Shown in pieces: positions 12,367 to 23,500 of a stretch of 64,000 bases of DNA (within the stretch, counting starts at the first letter, position 1; every line of letters starts with the position of its first letter). The stretch lies in assembly GCA_963855995.1 (NCBI GenBank), contig OY979716.1:48094116-48158115 (forward strand). The letters are read 5' to 3'. The translations under genes and the position numbers were made by a program. Source of the stretch: Muricea muricata (Eukaryota > Cnidaria > Anthozoa > Malacalcyonacea > Plexauridae). Below the pieces are notes generated by a model that was given only the letters and a program-made list of their open reading frames with translations, had not been told where the DNA came from and made no database searches.

Positions 12367-13226
12367 TTGTCGCTTTTGTGTCCGATAAATGTGACTTCTT
12401 CGTCCTTATGTGTATTTATATTAAGTAATCCAACAGCACTTTATACTACTGAATTTCTAAAGGTGATTTTGTAAACTTCTATCAATTTTCAATATAAAAA
12501 TCCACCCACATAAAATCGAGTGTCTTCAAGCTTCGAAATATTTTGAAAGTCACGGGCAATCATCACGAAAATTCCTCGTGGGCGATCATACCGGGGGAGT
12601 GAATATTTTCACGAATACGTTTGCTCGTTTCCACAGCAAGCCAAGTAAACATTTCATATTATTCTATGTTCATGTATATTTGCGTATTGTTTTGTTTTTA
12701 AGCTTCAACTAAAAGAAAATCAGACAGACTTACGCATTTCCCCATTTTTATTTAAAGGGCGATTTTTATTATGGCAAAGTGTAAAATAACTAAGCGTCTA
12801 AGCCACTAAAAGCCACTATTAGCCCACTAAGATTTTAAAATTGAAACGTACGTATCTGCACTGGCATAGCCCTCAAAATAAACATGGGAGAAATGCATAA
12901 CTGTCAGATTTTCTTGTAGTTAAAGCTTAAAAACAAAATAATACGCAAATATAAACATGCAAACGCATTCGTGAAAATATTCACTCCCTCCGGTATGGTC
13001 GCCCACGAGGAATTTTCGTGACGATTGCGCGTGACTTTCAAATTATTTTGAAGCTCGAAGAGACTCGATTTTATGTGGGTGGATTTTTATATTGAAATTT
13101 GATCAAATTTAACAAAATGACCTTCAGAAATTCAATAGTATAAAGTATTGTTGGATTACATAGTATAAATACACACAAAGACGAAGAAGTCACATTTATT
13201 GGACAGAAAAGCGGCAAGACTTCGTA

Positions 13227-13386
13227 ATGGCGGCAATTTTGGCTAATTGTCGAGGATGGAAAATCGGAGATAAAGTAGATGGCACAGGCTCAGAACAAGT
13301 CGAAACTGGGCTGAATTTTTCTTTAGTCATCTGTGATTACGGAAAAGTGCAAGAATTGTGTGAGACTTCGGCTGGTCGGCGATAAA
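13227..13386 (+). other. conserved small ORF in right foldback arm
   Basis: This is the counterpart of the ORF at 12,190-12,366, beginning MAAILANCRGWKI and ending at the same position. Another open frame continues to a GGG|GTAAGT sequence near 13,435 that looks like a splice donor and is kept in both arms. Product unknown. Confidence 0.3.
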
Positions 13387-14459
13387 AAAGCAAACAAAAC
13401 GGAGAATATGGCTGAAATCGTGTTTTTGCGGGGGGTAAGTGAAATACAGTGCCTTGTATATCAACAAGATAATGTCAATCCTTTTGAAATCTGCAAGAAT
13501 TGGATACAATTGAACATGGTTTTTCATGTTATAATAATTTTTTTTAGGAAATATGAAAATTTAATTTCTGCCAGCAATTTTAATGATTTTATGCATAATT
13601 AGCTGCTGACCTAGCATGTTGAGTGGTGATTTTCTTGGAAAATATTATAGTTAGGCAATGTTTTGCTTCTAATAACCACCCCCATAAGCAACTTTTCTAA
13701 ACACTATAGGCACTTCAGAAATGCTGTTGCTTGCATTGGTCTGAGGTTAGAGCTATGTCGACACTGCCGTTTCAAGGCGGAGTCATTTTGAGGACTTTCG
13801 CCCCGGATTCAGGTTTTGGCACATATGCCATGTTGACCGGCATGGTCATTTTACCCTAAAACAGTTGAGATTACTTGTGGCAAATGAAATGCATACAAAC
13901 TCCTATACAGGTCCTGGACTACTGAGCAAAACTGACATTTTGAAGTTCGCAGATGCTTTGCGTTTCAGGTACACTGCATTATAGTTGCATCGGTGCAAAT
14001 GTTAACATTGTAATGATTCGTTCAGAGGTTATGTAATATTTTAGGCATAAATTGTATGTATCAGCAAATAAAGCAATTATGAGAGCCCATTTAAATGCCT
14101 TTTAAAATAAACACGACAACGAAACACCTATAAACTTAGGATTGCTTGACAGTTGCCAACACCCAACATAGTTTACTTATCGACACTCGTGCTTTTGGAA
14201 TTCAAACGCTAACAATAATAAATGAAATGAAACACACAAAATAGACAAAAATCAATAATTTTAGATCAAAAAGTTTATATTGTCGTTCATAGCAATTAAA
14301 TCTCACTCCTTGCATTTGAAATGTATCACTTGTATGTGGAAGCATGTAATTTGATACTTTCCCCACCCTATAAAGTAATGGATTTCTTAAAGAGTCACGT
14401 GACCAGCTCCAACCAGGGTTTTTTCTGCAGCGCCGGGCGTAGGTAAAGAGCCTGGGTAC

Positions 14460-14939
14460 GAGGTTGCAATTTAGTACGTCGTTTTCTTGATTTCAAGTCA
14501 ATTATATTTTGATTTCTCTAGATACGCAAACATATATTCTACTCTTGCTTTTTGCAGGAAATTTATTCCCGGAAGTACAACAAAGCCGGAAGCTCAAATT
14601 TACTTCAACATAAATTATAATAGCTAATGTTTGTTTGTCAAAATGTTAGTCACTACAGATCTATACAAACAAAATGATATGATTCTTTACCAATGAAAAG
14701 CTAAAAGGAACTCTGATTATTATATAAACTTTTATTTACTTTAGATCATAGCCTACCAATTCAGGTATGTTCCACTATAGGACAGTACAGTAAAATCATT
14801 TAGTAAGTTGGTGCAACCAAGGTAGTGTCCTGAAATTAAAAAAACAAACAAAGTGGTTGGAAGAATATAGGTTGAGTATATCCTATGTATGTGGCATGTG
14901 AAAGAGTTGGGTGAAGGTTCCAAAGTGAAAATGTGAGTG
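14460..14939. other. no gene seen
   Basis: Sequence between the 1-kb repeat and the large IS3EU-like element. No ORF with recognisable features and no inverted repeat. Confidence 0.4.
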
Positions 14940-15000
14940 ATGGAATATGGGGTGCCATATCCGCCAAAATTATATAAATACCATATTATTTTTCGCATTA

Positions 15001-15223
15001 TTATTCAGCTTATTTTTATTATTATTCAGCTTATTCTTATTATCATTCAGCTTATTTTTATTATTATTCAGCTCATTTTTATTTTTATTCAGCTTATTAT
15101 TATCATTCGGCTCATTTTATTATTCAGCTTATTTTTATTATTCAGCTTATTTTTATTATTCAGCTTATTTTTATTATTCAGCTTATTTTTATTATTCAGC
15201 TCATTTTTATTATTCAGCACCAA
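15001..15223. repeat. left subterminal minisatellite
   Basis: About a dozen units of TTATTTTTATTATTCAGC and variants (some with an extra ATT) lie just inside the left terminal repeat. They are inverted relative to the right array at about 26,313-26,955. Open frames across this stretch are repeat translations, not genes. Such subterminal arrays may be transposase-binding sites (inference). Confidence 0.9.
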
Positions 15224-15380
15224 TTTTTCATTAGCCAGAGGTCTGTGACTAGCGCGGTCATGTGGACCGGAAGTCATTGAAAATTCACTTTTCAGCATAA
15301 ATATATGTTGACATGTTTTGTGAATACACAGCTTCGCATGCATTTTATTATACTAATGTTTATTCAAAAAGTTTATTTAA

Positions 15381-16170
15381 ATGGCCAAAGAACCAGCTCT
15401 GGCCGAAGCTGCTCGTCTACTGTCACAAGCGGCATCTAGTCTTATAAATCAAAGCTCACAGCCTTCAACTAGTAGAAGTACAGAATCGTCGGCTGTCACC
15501 AATCAGCCGGAGACAAGCAACAGGCCGGCGAGAGCGAGGGATGAATTTCGGCGGCTTTTTGCACCTTATAATCAAGCAAATGCGTCCACCTCTCGTTCCG
15601 TTCCATTGAATGGCAACATACCCCAACGAAGAGCATCTACAAATCATGCAAAAGCACCGAAAAGAAGAAAATCAGTGAAAGAAATATCAATAAAGTTTTT
15701 CTGTCTTGCGAGCACCACCCAGCGAGACGTTCCAAATAATGATGAAAAGCAACAGTTGCTCGTCGCTGGACTTGGCGAAAAGAAAGTAACCCTACGAGCA
15801 GACTCAACCTCGTCTGATGTTGTGGCTGCACTAAAGGAAACATACCCAAAGTTGACCGGTGGTGGTGGATATGAATTTATGTACGCAAAAGCCAGTTCTC
15901 GTCAGCTTTCCGTTATAGATGAGGGAGAAAATGGGTATACCATTGAGTTTCTCAAACAGTTTGTCGGACAAGGACGAGTATATATTCGCCCAATACAGTG
16001 CAATCTAGACTTAAAAGCTATGGTTAAAGCCAAATATCAAGGAGAAATCATAGAAGAAATATGTAATCATTGTATGAATATATTCCCCATGAATAAGTTG
16101 AGGGAACATCTTTACTTATGTCCTGCAAATAATACGGCAACAACGGCGACTACCTCGAGAAATACCAGGT
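15381..16170 (+). CDS. HECT-ligase gene exon 1: serine-rich N-terminus and Cys/His zinc finger
   Basis: A 263-codon frame starting at ATG 15,381, 130 bp inside the left minisatellite. The first 100 residues are Ser/Ala-rich with a basic 'KRRK' patch, probably disordered. Residues about 105-210 are folded and may be ubiquitin-like. Near residue 230 comes a compact 'CNHCMNIF...LREHLYLC' zinc finger resembling ubiquitin-binding UBZ-type fingers. The frame ends at a good splice donor (ACCAG|GTAAGC, about 16,169). Together with the downstream HECT exon this suggests a G2E3-like E3 ubiquitin ligase carried by the transposon. The exon itself is undamaged. Joining to the later exons is inferred from splice sites. 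Confidence 0.7.
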
Positions 16171-16186
16171 AAGCTTACACTATATA

Positions 16187-17863
16187 TTAAGGATAAACAG
16201 CTCTTATCCATGAGACAATTCCACGAGTAACCATGCCCCGCCCCCTGTAATATACCTGGACATTAGCAATTTCTTGGGAGGAAAAAGGCAAACCCTGGCC
16301 GCTGGGAGACACCAGGAGGGAAATGTACCCCCCCCTGGAACAATCATTAGATGGCAAAAAGTAACAATACACTGTTACTGAACTGAAGTTTAATACCAGA
16401 AGATTTTTGATAATTGAGTTTTTTTTGCTAGTGGCAAATGTTTGGGGTCTTTTAGCTACCAAACAATGCCCGGTCCCTAACCTGTGCAAATTAACGGCCC
16501 CAGGAATGGTGTGCCTGGCAAATGCCCGGTAATGTCCCAGGGAAGAGGATGCTTACCCATGGAATTGACTTAAAAAGATGTCTCCTCCTCCGACCTCCCC
16601 CCCCCCCCCCCACCAATATCAAATTGCTTCTTTTGCCACTCATCAAAATGGGAGTTTACCTAAATTTACTATTACAGTTGATTTCGTATAACTTTTCCCT
16701 GAATGTTGCAAACTTCATTTGGAACTTTGTTGTGAAGTTCAAAAGTTCATACTGAAATTCACCAGCTGAATTTCACGTCTGATTGATCCCTGTACAAAAA
16801 TAGCACGTCTGATTGATCCCTGTACAAAAATAAGCCAATCAGAGGCTTTGTTTATAAGCCGGCTTGTGGATTTCAGTATGAACTTTTGAACTTCATAACA
16901 AAGTTCGGAACAAAGTTTGCAACATTCAGAGAAAAGTTTTGTAAAATCAACTGTAAAAAGTAAAATTGATAGCAATTGAGGGCACTCCTCCAGAAGATTT
17001 TCAGATTTTCCATTCCTGCAGGACAGTATTTTTGGCAATTTCTGATGTGGATTTTCTTTGGAAATTGTTGTATTCTTAGGATTTATTAGAAATAACACAA
17101 ACTCCTTATTATTTCCTTTTTGACAACAAAATTTTCTTGCTATTTCATTGTAATGTTTATTTCCTAGGCAACAATCACATTTCCTTGAAAAGGCCAAAAT
17201 TTCTTTTTGCAAAAAAATTGCAGTCAATTGATGAAGCACTTGTTTAATTCACCCCCACCCATCATGCTGTAATTTCAAATTTTTAATTTGCCAATAGTGA
17301 ATTACCCCCACTGCCTCCTGCAGGCTTTTAGCCAGGATTCTAAAAGAGGGCGTCCAATTTTGGTATAACGAGACATTGACAGTAAAGGGTAGGGGGGGGG
17401 GGAAGGAGAGAAAATGTCCCTCTGAAAAACCTTTGAAGTTTATGTTACCTCATGTCAGTATCTGTTCCAAGCTTGTTTGAAATTTTTCAAAGCATTTGGC
17501 TTTGTGAGTTTGTGCCGCAATGCTTCTTTACTTATAACTATGACATTTTTATTCAGCCAGGTACACCATCAAATTGATCAAATTGTTAAATGTATAATAA
17601 TGAGAATTGAAGCTGTTTCGTTTCAGATATATTAATATACTTAGGAAAACAATTGAAAATAATTTCCCTTTCCCCCTAGAATTTGGGCGTCCAAAGGTGT
17701 CCATTTATCATTCTAGGGGCGTACCAGCCTTTCTAGCTAAAAGCCTGGCCTCCTGTCTCTACAGTATCTGCAACACCATAAATTTAATGAGTTTTTATTA
17801 ACCAGTTATTTCCTCATTTGAGTTTCAATGTTTGATCATGTAATAAATTAATATGAAATAATA
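16187..17863. other. intron of the HECT gene, containing a MITE
   Basis: Non-coding sequence between exon 1 and exon 2, with poly-C (about 16,598) and poly-G (about 17,392) runs. It holds the hairpin element at about 16,655-16,990. ORFs in this stretch have no recognisable features. Confidence 0.55.
16655..16990. mobile_element. hairpin MITE with a 30-bp internal tandem duplication
   Basis: The two ends are long inverted repeats: CTGAATGTTGCAAACTT and GAAGTTCAAAAGTTCATAC occur on the left and, inverted, on the right, extending outward to TTACAGTTGATT. In the loop a 30-bp unit beginning CACGTCTGATTGATCCC is repeated in tandem at 16,774 and 16,804. No coding capacity. Confidence 0.75.
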
Positions 17864-17979
17864 GGGATCAGAATATAAGTGTTACTGAAGTTGATGATGC
17901 TCGTGATGCTGATGGAGAGGAAATACTAGGCTACCTTCCTGAGTAATCCGAGTGAAACAGACAATCCAGAGACAAGGGT
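17864..17979 (+). CDS. HECT-ligase gene exon 2 (probable frameshift)
   Basis: After an acceptor (AATAATAG|GG) the frame continuing from exon 1 reads 'RDQNISVTEVDDARDADGEE', an acidic linker, until a TAA near 17,947. A different frame from about 17,935 to the donor ACAAGG|GTAAAT at about 17,979 reads 'NPSETDNPETR' and is in phase with the next exon. The exon therefore seems to need a one-base shift near 17,930-17,947. Either this copy is broken here or my exon limits are slightly wrong. Confidence 0.45.
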
Positions 17980-18650
17980 AAATACCAAACTAAAAATAAA
18001 AATACATATTGTACATGCATGCAGCAATAGTCTGTGTGTTGTGACCTCAAAAAAAAATCTGAAATATTTTTACGGAACTAACACTTCGAACACGCTGAGT
18101 TCAAATCCAAAAAGTTCCCACATGAAGTATTTGATGATTAAAAACAATAGTAGTTGCAATGCTAACATGAAAATAATATGGCAAAATATCAAACAATAAG
18201 TATAGGAAATTACACAGTTCGAGTATAGCTGCAGCAAAAACTTAAAAAACTTGTTTTGCTGACAATAGTTTGCATGGAAATTGGGTAAAATATATTTGCC
18301 TTTGAAATATGCAGGAAAAATGCCATTGTAAGGGAATAGTCATTAAATACAGTGGGGGTGGGGGGTGTTGTTGGAGGAGAAACTGAAATTTTTAACAAAA
18401 TTTTCCATACCCCCACTATTATGAAATTTTTATGGGAGCCCCCTCACACATCTTTAATTTTTAGGCAGAACCTAATGGCCGGAGCTTGTTCTCACGCATG
18501 CGCATAACCTACATTATAAGACCATCTATTACATAAGATAAATTCATGTGAATGTCTTCACAAAACAATAGTTACAGTGCTTCCTTGGAACAATAATTTC
18601 CATACTTCATTGTCTTCGTGAACAACCAATTGCTAAGTTTGTTTATATAG

Positions 18651-19964
18651 GTTGGTGGCGAGACTGGTGACGCAGAGTCTACCAAGATGCAGGGCACAGA
18701 AGAAAGTGATGATTTACTGTATGCCTCTCTTCTGTTCCATGAGATTAATGCTGAATATCTATCAGACGAAGATACTGAAATAATTGAAGAAAAAGTTGAT
18801 GAAAATTCTCCAAACGATGATGAAGTTGTTATGGATATTAGTGATATTTTACAACAGCTTGCATCTGCCAACATCGAAAATGAAAAAATTTCCAAATTCA
18901 ACATATGCCGCAGTAATATTTGCGATGGCATTTTTAGAGGAATGAGTAGGAAGTCATTTTCTCCAAACAAAAAGTTATCAGTCAAATTTACTGATGATAT
19001 CGGTCTCTCTGAAGGTGCAGTGGATATGGGTGGGCCAATGAGGGAATTTTTTACTTTATCCCTTGAAGCAATATTATCAAGCAAACTTTTTTGTGGGCAA
19101 GAGCATTCAAGGTTGTTGTCTTATGATGCTAAGGCTCTGAAACATGACGAGTACTTCATGGCTGGTCAGTTGATTTCAATGGCTCTAGTTCACGCTGGAG
19201 CAGCTCCTCGTTGTTTTAGCCCTGTGTTATTTGATTCTCTTATTAAAGGCCATGCGAAAGTTCATGTTCCTATTGATGCTGTGTGTGATCTGGAGCTGCA
19301 GTCGACTCTTAAAAATTTAATGTCTGTTTCATCGGTCGATGAAGCCAATAGGTTGATAGCAAATAAGAAATTAGAGGAAATTCAAGAGCTTTCTGGCACC
19401 CTGAGGGTTCTGAGAAGCATAAGCGATGTTAAAGATGTGGTTTGTGAGATTGCTCACTGGTATGTCCTTGATAGGACTAGGGCAGCCTATGAGAGCTTTA
19501 AAAGTGGAATAACATGCTTAGGTTTGCTTGGTGCTGTTATTAAGAATTCCGATTTGTTCCAAAGAGTGTTTTGTTTCTATCCACAAGTTTTAAGTTCTGA
19601 TTCATTTGAGCAACTTTTCGTTGTGAATAGAAGTGAACAGCTCTCCAACAGATGGGAGGTAGAGAACAGACTTCTCGCGTTTTGGAGAGATTTCCTGTTG
19701 GATGTTGAGGACAAGGAATGTGAACTCACTTTTTCTGACATTCTATTTTTTGCATCAGGGTTGAGGGTTGTTCCTTGTCGAAGCATTTTACTGCAGCTAG
19801 AATTCTTGCATGAGCCAGAAGAAAATGGTCTTCTCTCAAAGTTTCCTAAAGCAAACACTTGCTCCTGCATTCTCCGTCTTCCTGTTGGTCACACTGAGTA
19901 TGTTGACTTCAAATCTGATTTTCAGTTTGCTGTTAGAAATGCTAAGGGTTTTGGTATACCTTAG
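18651..19964 (+). CDS. HECT-domain E3 ubiquitin ligase (G2E3-like), main exon
   Basis: HECT ligases take ubiquitin from an E2 onto a catalytic cysteine and pass it to a substrate. The exon begins after TATATAG near 18,651 (first internal ATG at 18,687) and runs 425 codons from that ATG to the stop. An acidic N-terminal stretch (to about residue 60) is followed by 'VKFTDDIGLSEGAVDMGGPMREFF', typical of the HECT N-lobe in G2E3-type proteins (kept to 20 residues or fewer: key part 'EGAVDMGGPMREFF'). The C-lobe ends with 'KFPKANTCSCILRLP', where the Cys after 'ANT' is the expected catalytic residue, and 'AVRNAKGFGIP'. The exon is uninterrupted. It lies 5' of the nested element at 20,445 and is convergent with the transposase. 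A related fragment lies at 60,281. Role in the transposon is unknown. Confidence 0.85.
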   Translation, partial: VGGETGDAESTKMQGTEESDDLLYASLLFHEINAEYLSDEDTEIIEEKVDENSPNDDEVVMDISDILQQLASANIENEKISKFNICRSNICDGIFRGMSRKSFSPNKKLSVKFTDDIGLSEGAVDMGGPMREFFTLSLEAILSSKLFCGQEHSRLLSYDAKALKHDEYFMAGQLISMALVHAGAAPRCFSPVLFDSLIKGHAKVHVPIDAVCDLELQSTLKNLMSVSSVDEANRLIANKKLEEIQELSGTLRVLRSISDVKDVVCEIAHWYVLDRTRAAYESFKSGITCLGLLGAVIKNSDLFQRVFCFYPQVLSSDSFEQLFVVNRSEQLSNRWEVENRLLAFWRDFLLDVEDKECELTFSDILFFASGLRVVPCRSILLQLEFLHEPEENGLLSKFPKANTCSCILRLPVGHTEYVDFKSDFQFAVRNAKGFGIP

Positions 19965-20526
19965 TTGAACACAAGAATGTATGTTTATTGGGAGAAACTC
20001 GAGTGATTGAGTTGCTTGTATATTAGTGTCCTTTGATATTGTTCCGGTTGGATTACCATACTTGTTAGGGTGCCTGTGAACATGTTTTTTGGTTCATTGT
20101 TTTCAACTCCTACAAACATTCGATTGTTGATTGTTTTCAACTCCCACAACATCTCTTTTGGTTTAAAGGCTCTCTTTTTGTTCTCTTATTGGACCCTTCA
20201 ATCTGCCTTTATTATTAAGGTTAAAGTAAACAATTTATTACGTATACATAGTTACTATTAGCGGTAGTTGAAACTTGGGAAACAATTGAAATTAACAAAC
20301 TTGTTTGTCTATTCACAGTTTTTTGAAAACTGTTACCATACTTGCTGTCAATGTTACTTAAATATATGCAGTATTTATGTTTATGTTATAAACAATTTTT
20401 GTAGTTAAATTTAGTTGTGTTTAGAATTTATATATATATATATACAGGGTGTATAAAAAAAAGTAGACAATTTTGAAACGGCTCTCAACCTCGCGAAGCG
20501 GCTTGAAGTATGAAGTTTTTTATTAA

Positions 20527-23500
20527 GGTGGTTGTCTAACCTTAATTGCCAAAAACAGTATTTTTGCTCTAGTTTCATAGCAATTTAATATATCATCATA
20601 AAATTTGGCACAAAGCTAGATGTAACAAATATACACATTTTCAGACTGCTTTAGTTGAACAATACTTTATGGTCTCCATGGTAACAACAAAAAAGCACGA
20701 TATATACAAAGGCTTGTGCAAACAATATCTCCAGAAGGAAAAGAGATACTAACTCCAAATTTTGTATGGACACTTCCTATGACCTAATGTATGGGTTAAG
20801 TAGACAGAATTCCATTTCGCCAAACTGTTATGTCCGAAACCTGAAAAAACACTGTTTCCATGGTAACTAATGTGAAACCGCCTATTTTGAAAAATTGTCT
20901 ACTTAACCCATAAAAGTTTATGAGATACACCTACAGTCCAAAAATGAAGAGAAAATATTAAATCCTCTTTATTTTAGACATTTCACAAAATTGACTATTG
21001 CAATAACTATCGTTTTAAGAAAATTGAGTTTAAAGATAGACTAACGTTTTAAAAACGTTCCTCCCCATACCAGGCCTCCAAAGTCTAAAAAATTGCTATT
21101 TGTGTTATCAATCATATATATGCTAAAACACATAGGATAAATATAGTTCCCTACCCTGCTCTATGCTGCTATAAATCAGAGATATTTACCAAACCCAGTG
21201 TCACTTCCTTTTCCTTTTGGCAACTACTTCATAGGTGGGCATAACAAATCTAATTTCAGGCTGTTCATTGTTCTTTTTTGATGCTGTCTTCTTTTTCTTC
21301 TTCTTGGTTTCAGTATCATTAATAGGCTTGGCACTAAGACCAAATCCTCCAGGTTGGTAAGACTTCTTGTCAGATTTATCTTTCTTCTCGGATCGAAGCT
21401 TTTGTCTTTTCTTTCGATACTTTTCACTTATTTTCTTTGCCGCATTCTTTATTCTAGCATCATCTTGCTTCCTAAGGGCACTCATTGTTTGGGCACCAGG
21501 AGTGACACCACAAAGATCCAATACCACTGCTTTACTGGCAGCACCAGTGTTAAAAGCAGCAATTGTTTCACATGCTGCTATACGGACTCTTCTGGCTCCG
21601 CAAAACTTTGTTTTTGGGCACTTTGACCAGAGTAACCCATTTGCTGCCTCATTCTGGTTCTGTGTAATCCCTTTCAAGCACCTTATCAGGAGCTTATCTT
21701 GTGAGAGCCTTGCAAATATAGGATCAAGTTCTGCCATAAATACCACTGGCAATCGATTATCTTCGTTATACAAACTAGTATGATCATGTTTGTCCTTCCA
21801 ATATTTGCACCACGTGTCCCCAGATTGTGGACAATATTGATGTTGCTCCTCCAAAGATTTCTTGTCACTCTTTATCATGTGGTGTTGGATTGCATTGATT
21901 GACTTTTTCATTCCTTCTAAATCTCCTTTATTTCCTCGAATTGCTTTCCCATAATAATTTTGCATCTTATCAACGACCTTGTCTGTTAGTCGTCCCCTTC
22001 CACCAACTCCTTTTCCATCTGAAAGTTTTTGTCCCTTTTTATCATTTTTATATTTTCTTAATGCTGTCCCAAGTCTCTTTTGGACATGTCCAACACATTC
22101 TTCTTTTTTAACAACATATCTCTCCCCAAATTTCTTCTCTAATGCTTCCTTCACCCGTCCGAAACTGCTACTATCCCCATCACCGACAAAGGTAGTGTAT
22201 TTTAAGTTTCTGGTTTCAATGCTCCTGGTGAAAATGTCAACAGCTGATACAGCTTCCATCTCCTCAGAAGAACCTTGATGGTTGACCTCACAGTTCTTCT
22301 CATGAGCCTTTTTCCACTCTTTGTACTTCACGCTATCTTGGTCGTGACTACCATGGGCTTTACATTCATGACAAAAGAGTGATTTTACCTCATAATCCAG
22401 GATTTCACCAGTCAATACAGAAATGACAAATACAACTCCTATTTTGGAGGAGTGTCCCCTTTTCTGCCAGGTGCCATCAACGGTTACTGCGACATTTGCT
22501 ATCAGCTCCTCGCCATCCATTTCAATGTCATTTGGGTGTTCGATTGAAACCTTGTCCCGTAATCTCTTGGCCGCATCTTTCATTACCTCTTCTGCATTGC
22601 TCTTGGTGGCCTTTTCAATTTGAATGAGATGGTTTTGGTATGCCTCCTTAGCCATTGGTGGGGGTAAGTTCATAACCCCACAAAACTGGGATAGTCCAGC
22701 ATGTCCCAATTTACCCGATGCCAACACTGCTCTGCGGTTTACTTCATGTGACCCACCACCTCTGCCACCAAGTCGTTTACTTGTTGACAACTGAGTCACT
22801 ACTTTGCAGGCTGAGCACTTCAAGAATAGGGATTCAGACAAACCTTCTCTTGCACAGTTATTCTGGTAAAGTTCGAGCTTCGAGTTAGGTTTACGGCAGG
22901 AGCTACAAATTGCTGCTGTAGAAATGCAGTCATTCAAAAGTGTGGCATCTTGAAGCTTGAATCCCTTTGCCATTTCAACGTCTGGTGTCGATCCCAGACC
23001 AACCTTTCTAGCTTGTTTGCGAGTTAAAGGCCCACATTTTGACTCAAACATTTCAAAGGAACTATTTAGTAGCTTCTTACTTGATATACTTTCGTCAGTA
23101 GGGTTTAAAATTGGCATAGGAATTTCGTTTGAAACGTGCGAACTGCCATGATTCCCGTTCGGAGGTATTGAGGTATTTCTCATTTCGCCAGCTTTTTCCT
23201 GCGGTCTTACACCAAAAAAACCTCTCCTTTTTCTTTTCTTAACAGAGCCCTTCTTTCTTCTGTACTCTCTCGCCATAGTTATGTAAAAAAAATACTTAAA
23301 AACGCTGTTTAAAAGACTCGATTGAGAGAGATTGTTTGAGAATTTGTTTACTTCGAATACAGCTTCGGGAAAACAAGCTTCGTGAAATATCGTGAATAAA
23401 CGTGAACAAATCGTATTTTTAACCTACAATCAGGCATTATTTAACTTGCAGGCACAAAGGGAGGGTAGGTAAAAAAGTTGTGGGGTAAAACCATACATTT

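Larger units (their letters stand above)
11662..13922. mobile_element. 2.26-kb foldback element with about 1.1-kb inverted arms
   Basis: The left arm (11,662-12,763) and right arm (12,868-13,922) are near-identical inverted copies separated by about 105 bp. The ends read GTAGTCCAGGACCTGTATAG and its exact inverse. Comparison with the 52-kb repeat copy, which lacks this block, gives an empty site (...GTGCCCTGAGC...), so the ends are precise; only a 1-2 bp duplication (T or CT) is visible. Each arm keeps a small ORF starting MAAILANCRG (about 12,366 leftwards and 13,227 rightwards) followed by GT donor-like sequence. No transposase is present. Confidence 0.85.
11143..14455. mobile_element. about 1-kb repeat (copy 1), interrupted by a foldback element
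   Basis: The flanks of the foldback, about 11,143-11,661 and 13,923-14,455, together match the inverted repeat copy at about 52,206-53,233. Shared landmarks are GGAGCAACTTGCATACC at one end and TACCTACGCCCGGCGC at the other (shown in the orientation of the second copy). Inside copy 1, GGCCCTGTTTAGGG at 11,148 and CCCTAACAGGGCC at 11,321 are inverted to each other and bound about 200 bp. No ORF of note. It is a non-autonomous dispersed repeat whose class I cannot name. Confidence 0.65.

Noticed and set aside
14937..15343. Several ORFs of about 80-100 codons across the left minisatellite (and 26,619-27,029 across the right one)
   Set aside because: They are translations of an 18-bp AT-rich tandem repeat; the repeat unit length keeps frames open by chance.
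18651..19964. Host G2E3 gene interrupted by repeats
   Set aside because: The gene lies wholly within perfect 36-bp inverted repeats flanked by a 6-bp duplication and beside the matching transposase, so cargo is the simpler reading; a host origin before capture remains possible.
20425..20445. (TA)n tract as a precise 6-bp target duplication (TATATA)
   Set aside because: The tract is a microsatellite on both sides, so the length of the duplication cannot be decided.
21354..22278. Several plus-strand ORFs of 70-138 codons
   Set aside because: They are shadows of the 691-codon transposase on the minus strand.
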